From VBCK01 sp035511515 (GTDB taxonomy: Bacteria > Pseudomonadota > Gammaproteobacteria > Burkholderiales > Burkholderiaceae_F), in assembly GCA_035511515.1 (NCBI GenBank), contig DATKFG010000019.1, positions 1 through 27,203 on the forward strand: a DNA stretch of 27,203 bases, in the 5' to 3' direction. The first letter of the stretch is position 1, and every line of letters starts with the position of its first letter. Below the pieces are notes generated by a model that was not told the DNA's origin, did not search any database, and saw only the letters and a program-made list of their open reading frames with translations. Of this stretch, positions 24,032-27,203 are shown piece by piece. The translations under genes were made by a program, and so were the position numbers.

Positions 24032-24874
24032 TTGGATCCTGATTTCCGGCCGCTGTTTCCCTGGATCGCTGCGGTCCTCGGGCTGGCGGTCGGCTCGTTC
24101 CTCAATGTCGTGGTGCACCGGCTGCCGCGCATGCTGCAGGCCCAGTGGAAGGCGCAGTGCGCCGAACTGCAGGGCCAGCCTGCGCCCGAGGCGGCGCGCT
24201 ACAACCTGTGGGTGCCGCGATCGCAGTGTGCCTCCTGCGGGCACGCGTTGAGCGCGGTCCACAACATCCCGCTCATCTCGTATCTGGCGCTGCGCGCACG
24301 GTGTGCTTTCTGCGGCGCTGCGATCTCGGCACGCTACCCGGTGGTCGAGGCGCTGACCGCCGTGCTGTTCGCCTGGGTTGCGGCGCATTTCGGCTGGTCG
24401 GCTGCCGGCGTCGCGGGCCTGATCCTGACCGCCTTCCTGCTGACGCTGGCCGCGATCGACGCCGACACGACGCTGCTGCCCGATGACCTGACCCAGCCGC
24501 TGCTGTGGCTCGGCCTGCTGATCAATCTGCGCTCGACCTATGCGCCGCTGCCGGAGGCGGTGATCGGCGCGGTGGCCGGCTACCTTTGCCTGTGGGCGGT
24601 GTACTGGGTGTTCAAGCTGGTCACCGGCAAGGAAGGCATGGGCTATGGCGACTTCAAGCTGCTGGCGGCGCTCGGAGCCTGGCTCGGCTGGAAGATGCTG
24701 CTTCCCATCATCCTGATGTCCTCGCTGGTGGGGGCGCTGGTCGGCCTGGGGCTGATCGTGCTGGCGCGCCGCGGCCGCGAGATACCGATCCCGTTCGGTC
24801 CCTACCTGGCTGCCGCCGGGTTCCTGATCCTGCTGTATGGAGACCGCGTCGCCCCGCTGGTGGGCTTGAGGTGA
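24032..24874 (+). CDS. pilD: Prepilin peptidase/N-methyltransferase PilD
   Basis: Membrane aspartyl protease that cuts the type III leader of prepilins and methylates the new N-terminus. 280 residues. The N-terminal cytoplasmic domain carries the zinc tetracysteine: Cys66-x2-Cys69 and Cys91-x2-Cys94. Active-site aspartates are Asp143 (AAIDAD) and Asp207 (GMGYGDFK). About seven to eight membrane helices. The start is a TTG at 24032; the frame is closed by a TGA at 24017, so nothing further upstream is possible and the true start is this TTG or slightly inside. Same operon as pilBC. Confidence 0.94.
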   Translation: MDPDFRPLFPWIAAVLGLAVGSFLNVVVHRLPRMLQAQWKAQCAELQGQPAPEAARYNLWVPRSQCASCGHALSAVHNIPLISYLALRARCAFCGAAISARYPVVEALTAVLFAWVAAHFGWSAAGVAGLILTAFLLTLAAIDADTTLLPDDLTQPLLWLGLLINLRSTYAPLPEAVIGAVAGYLCLWAVYWVFKLVTGKEGMGYGDFKLLAALGAWLGWKMLLPIILMSSLVGALVGLGLIVLARRGREIPIPFGPYLAAAGFLILLYGDRVAPLVGLR

Positions 24875-24906
24875 GCGGGAGCCCGAACGGGCCAGGCGGG
24901 GTTGCG

Positions 24907-25533
24907 ATGCCTGGGCCCCTGACGATCGCGCTCACCGGGGGAATCGGATCCGGCAAGTCGACGCTGGCCCGGATGCTGGCCGAGCTCGGCGCCGGCCTGA
25001 TCGACCTGGACGCGATCGCGCGCGAACTGACCGCAGCCGGCGGCGCCGCCATTGGGGCGATCCGCGCCGAGTTCGGCCAGGCCGCGCTCGATCCCAGCGG
25101 CGCGCTCGACCGCGCCCGCCTCAGGGCCCGGGTGTTCGCTGAACCGCAATCGCGCGCACGCCTCGAAGCGCTGCTGCACCCGATGATCTGGCAACGGGCA
25201 CGGCAGACGGCCGACGCGCTCGCGCCCGGCGTTGCGTACTTGCTGTTCGAGGTGGCGCTGCTGACCGAGGCGAGCGCGCGCGCGCAGCGCTTCGACCGCA
25301 TCGTGGTGATCGACTGCCCGGTCGAGCTGCAGGTTGCGCGTGCGTTGCAGCGCGGCCTGCTCGATCCGACCGAAGTGGCCGCGATCGTGGCCGCGCAGCC
25401 GAGCCGCGGCGCGCGGCTGGCGCTGGCCGACGACGTCGTGTTCAACGGCGCCAGCCTGGCGGCGCTGCAGGAGCGGGCGCACCGCCTGCATGCGCTGTAC
25501 TGCGCGATCGCCTCGTCGCGCAGGGGCGTGTGA
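24907..25533 (+). CDS. coaE: Dephospho-CoA kinase
   Basis: Last step of coenzyme A synthesis. 208 residues from the ATG at 24907, preceded by AGGCGGGG; a GTG at 24871 that overlaps the pilD stop would add 12 residues of unlikely sequence. P-loop GGIGSGKST (11-19), then LIDLDAIAREL with Asp33 and Asp35, the substrate-binding HPMIW region, and VIDCP near residue 140. The pilD-coaE-zapD-yacG order is a standard gammaproteobacterial and betaproteobacterial cluster. Confidence 0.95.
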   Translation: MPGPLTIALTGGIGSGKSTLARMLAELGAGLIDLDAIARELTAAGGAAIGAIRAEFGQAALDPSGALDRARLRARVFAEPQSRARLEALLHPMIWQRARQTADALAPGVAYLLFEVALLTEASARAQRFDRIVVIDCPVELQVARALQRGLLDPTEVAAIVAAQPSRGARLALADDVVFNGASLAALQERAHRLHALYCAIASSRRGV

Positions 25534-25564
25534 TATCTTCGAACCGGCATCTTCGCCCGCGCCG

Positions 25565-26335
25565 ATGGAGCAGCTCCAGGAAGTCCTGTACGAATACCCG
25601 TTCACCGAGCGGGTGCGTACCTTGTTGCGCCTGGAGGATCTGCTCGAGAAGCTGAACTACTTCTGCGCGCAGGAGCACAGCTTCTGCCACCACACCGCGC
25701 TGCTGACGCTGTTCGAGGTGCTCGAGGTCACGTCGCGGTCGGACCTGAGAAACGAGCTGCTGCAGGAACTGGAGCGCCACAAGCAATCGCTGCTGTCGCT
25801 GCGCAACAATCCCCAGGTCGCCGAGAACGTGTTGAATTCCGTGCTGGCGCAGATCGAAGCCACGCAGTCCGGACTGAGCGCCACCACCGGCCGCGCCGGT
25901 CAGCATCTGCGCGACAACGAATGGCTGATGAGCATACGATCGCGCGCGATCATCCCGGGCGGGACCTGCGAGTTCGACCTGCCGTCCTACCACGCGTGGC
26001 TGATGCGGCCGCCGGCCGAGCGCGTCGCCGATCTGAAGACCTGGGTCGGGCCGCTGGCGCAATTCGACGAGGCGCTGGCCATCGTGCTCAAGCTGCTGCG
26101 GGAAAGCGCGCAGCACAGCGCCCGCATCGCGCCGGCGGGCTCCTTCCAGCAGATGCTGCAGGGACGAACCTATTCGCTGCTGCAGGTGCGGCTGGACAAG
26201 TCGCTGGGGGCCATACCCGAGATCAGCGCCAACAAGTACATGCTGTGGATCCGGTTCACCACCGCCGGCAGCGATCTGAAGCCGCGCCCGATCGAACGCG
26301 ACATCCAGTTCGATCTGGCGCTGTGCTCGTTCTGA
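25565..26335 (+). CDS. zapD: Cell division protein ZapD
   Basis: Cytoplasmic FtsZ-binding protein that bundles protofilaments at the Z-ring (formerly YacF). 256 residues, the usual length. The N-terminal helical domain includes the family signature YEYPFTERVRTLLRLEDLLEK, and the C-terminal beta domain ends KPRPIERDIQFDLALCSF. The frame is open upstream through coaE, but the ATG at 25565 is 31 bp after the coaE stop and matches the family start. Confidence 0.95.
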   Translation: MEQLQEVLYEYPFTERVRTLLRLEDLLEKLNYFCAQEHSFCHHTALLTLFEVLEVTSRSDLRNELLQELERHKQSLLSLRNNPQVAENVLNSVLAQIEATQSGLSATTGRAGQHLRDNEWLMSIRSRAIIPGGTCEFDLPSYHAWLMRPPAERVADLKTWVGPLAQFDEALAIVLKLLRESAQHSARIAPAGSFQQMLQGRTYSLLQVRLDKSLGAIPEISANKYMLWIRFTTAGSDLKPRPIERDIQFDLALCSF

Positions 26336-26370
26336 GTCGGGGCTGCTCAGCGGTCCGGGCGAGGCTGGCG

Positions 26371-26583
26371 ATGGCGGCGGTGCAAGTGAAGTGTCCGGCC
26401 TGCGGGGCGCCGGTGCCGTGGACCGAATCGAGCCGGTTCCGGCCGTTCTGCTGCGAGCGCTGCCGCATCATGGACCTCGGCGCGTGGGCGGCCGAACGGC
26501 ACCGGATCGCGGGTGAACCGGCCGACGGCCCGCCCGATGCCGGCGCTGAGCCGCCCCCCGCAGCCACCGAGGACGAGGCTTAG
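26371..26583 (+). CDS. yacG: Zinc-binding DNA gyrase inhibitor YacG
   Basis: 70 residues. The zinc site Cys8-x2-Cys11 ... Cys27-x3-Cys31 lies in KCPACGAPVPW and FCCERCRIMDLG; spacing is the same as in the E. coli protein, which binds GyrB and blocks DNA binding. The C-terminal third is a Pro/Ala/Glu-rich tail. The ATG at 26371 is 35 bp after zapD; too short to appear as a separate frame start but clear from the motif. Last gene of the cluster; GC hairpins at 26591-26606 and 26613-26627 lie in the 42-bp spacer to the convergent gene, without T-runs. Confidence 0.93.
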   Translation: MAAVQVKCPACGAPVPWTESSRFRPFCCERCRIMDLGAWAAERHRIAGEPADGPPDAGAEPPPAATEDEA

Positions 26584-26625
26584 AGGCGCGGCGGCCGGCT
26601 GGCCGCGGCCGCGATCCGAAGCGGA

Positions 26626-27203
26626 TCAGCGGTGAACATCGCGATACGCGAGCATGTCGCCCAGACGCTGCTCCCTGGCATCGTCGTAGCCGCAGCGGTC
26701 GTCCCAGGTGGCCGGGTTCTCGTAGGTGCCGAACAGCATGTCCCACCACACGATGTCGCCGTAATTGTTTCTATGCTTTCCGTACTGATGGTGGATCCGG
26801 TGCATCTCCGGACGCTGGAAGAACCACCCGACCCAGCGCGGGGTGCGCACGTTCGTGTGGTAGAAGAACTCGCCCAGCGCGGTGCACAGCGTGTAGATGG
26901 CACCCGCCTGCGGGCTCAGGCCGAAAAGCCCGTACACCAGCACGCTGCCGATGACCGAGTTGACGATCATCTCGCCAGGGTGCTTGTAAAAGGAGGTGCT
27001 CACCTCCAGGCGCTGCGCGCTGTGATGAATCTGGTGAAAGGCAACCCACAGCCAGGCTGATTCGTGCCGTGCGCGGTGCCACCAGTAAAAAACGAAGGTC
27101 GCGGTGACGTACGCGAGCAGGCCACCCGCCCACGCCGGTACGGTCGCCGCGAGGTGCAGGACGGCTGCGCCGCGCAGCCAGCGCTCCCACGTGAATCCGG
27201 CCA
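26626..27203 (-). CDS. Fatty acid hydroxylase / sterol desaturase family protein (partial)
   Basis: Only the C-terminal 192 residues or so are in the window; the frame runs off the right edge. Membrane-bound di-iron oxygenase type with all three histidine boxes: HRARH (H-x3-H) in YWWHRARHES, HQIHH (H-x2-HH) and HRIHH (H-x2-HH) in PEMHRIHHQYGKH. Membrane helices surround them. A GTG at 27003 gives an apparent start, but it lies inside the domain after the first two boxes, so it is not the real one. The substrate (fatty acid, sterol, carotenoid or alkylglycerol) cannot be told. Convergent with yacG. Confidence 0.88.
   Translation of the reverse strand, partial: AGFTWERWLRGAAVLHLAATVPAWAGGLLAYVTATFVFYWWHRARHESAWLWVAFHQIHHSAQRLEVSTSFYKHPGEMIVNSVIGSVLVYGLFGLSPQAGAIYTLCTALGEFFYHTNVRTPRWVGWFFQRPEMHRIHHQYGKHRNNYGDIVWWDMLFGTYENPATWDDRCGYDDAREQRLGDMLAYRDVHR

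Overview
The window looks like core chromosome of a high-GC betaproteobacterium, most likely a member of the Burkholderiales. This rests on three things: the gene order (nrdBA, ampD, pilRS, ypjD/ffh, proS/rppH, proB-obgE-rpmA-rplU, ispB, tRNA-Pro, corC-like, pilBCD-coaE-zapD-yacG), the lysine-repeat histone H1-like protein, and NrdA and PilB sequences of betaproteobacterial character. No species can be named from the sequence alone. I saw no insertion sequence, phage gene, CRISPR array or integron. Almost all of the DNA is explained by conserved housekeeping genes.

Layout. 1-210: GC-rich repeats and the terminator of a histone H1-like gene (211-552, minus). 553-1132: an intergenic stretch with several inverted repeats and no gene I can support. 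1133-5265 (minus): class Ia ribonucleotide reductase, nrdA then nrdB, preceded by a promoter and two NrdR-box-like operators exactly 31 bp apart (5437-5483). 5657-10661 (minus): ampD, pilR, pilS, a small membrane-anchored zinc-ribbon protein and a CcsA/YpjD-like membrane protein. 10705-12096 (plus): ffh, meeting a lytic transglycosylase gene (minus) at a shared CTAG stop. 12739-14475 (minus): proS, divergent from rppH (plus, 14575-15066). 15067-15374: a convergent intergenic region built around a 42-bp inverted repeat whose two arms each carry a terminator, followed by a REP-like hairpin. 15375-18231 (minus): proB, obgE, rpmA and rplU, transcribed in the order rplU-rpmA-obgE-proB. 18408-26583 (plus): ispB, tRNA-Pro(CGG), a CorC/HlyC-family membrane protein, pilB, pilC, pilD, coaE, zapD and yacG. 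26626 to the right edge (minus): a fatty-acid-hydroxylase/sterol-desaturase-type gene cut off by the window end.

How the genes work together. Two blocks serve type IVa pili: the PilS/PilR sensor-regulator pair and the PilB motor, PilC platform and PilD prepilin peptidase. pilA is not in the window. RNR supplies dNTPs and appears to be under NrdR-type repression. rplU-rpmA-obgE is the usual 50S-assembly cluster, with proB translationally coupled behind it. AmpD and the lytic transglycosylase act on peptidoglycan turnover. ZapD (cell division) and YacG (a gyrase-inhibitor family) follow CoaE.

No convincing novel multi-gene system was found. The points most worth a second look are the double-terminator inverted repeat at 15108-15288, the tandem NrdR boxes, the zinc-ribbon mini-protein encoded against pilS, atypical residues in the Ffh GTPase motifs, and operator-like palindromes between the histone gene and nrdB.
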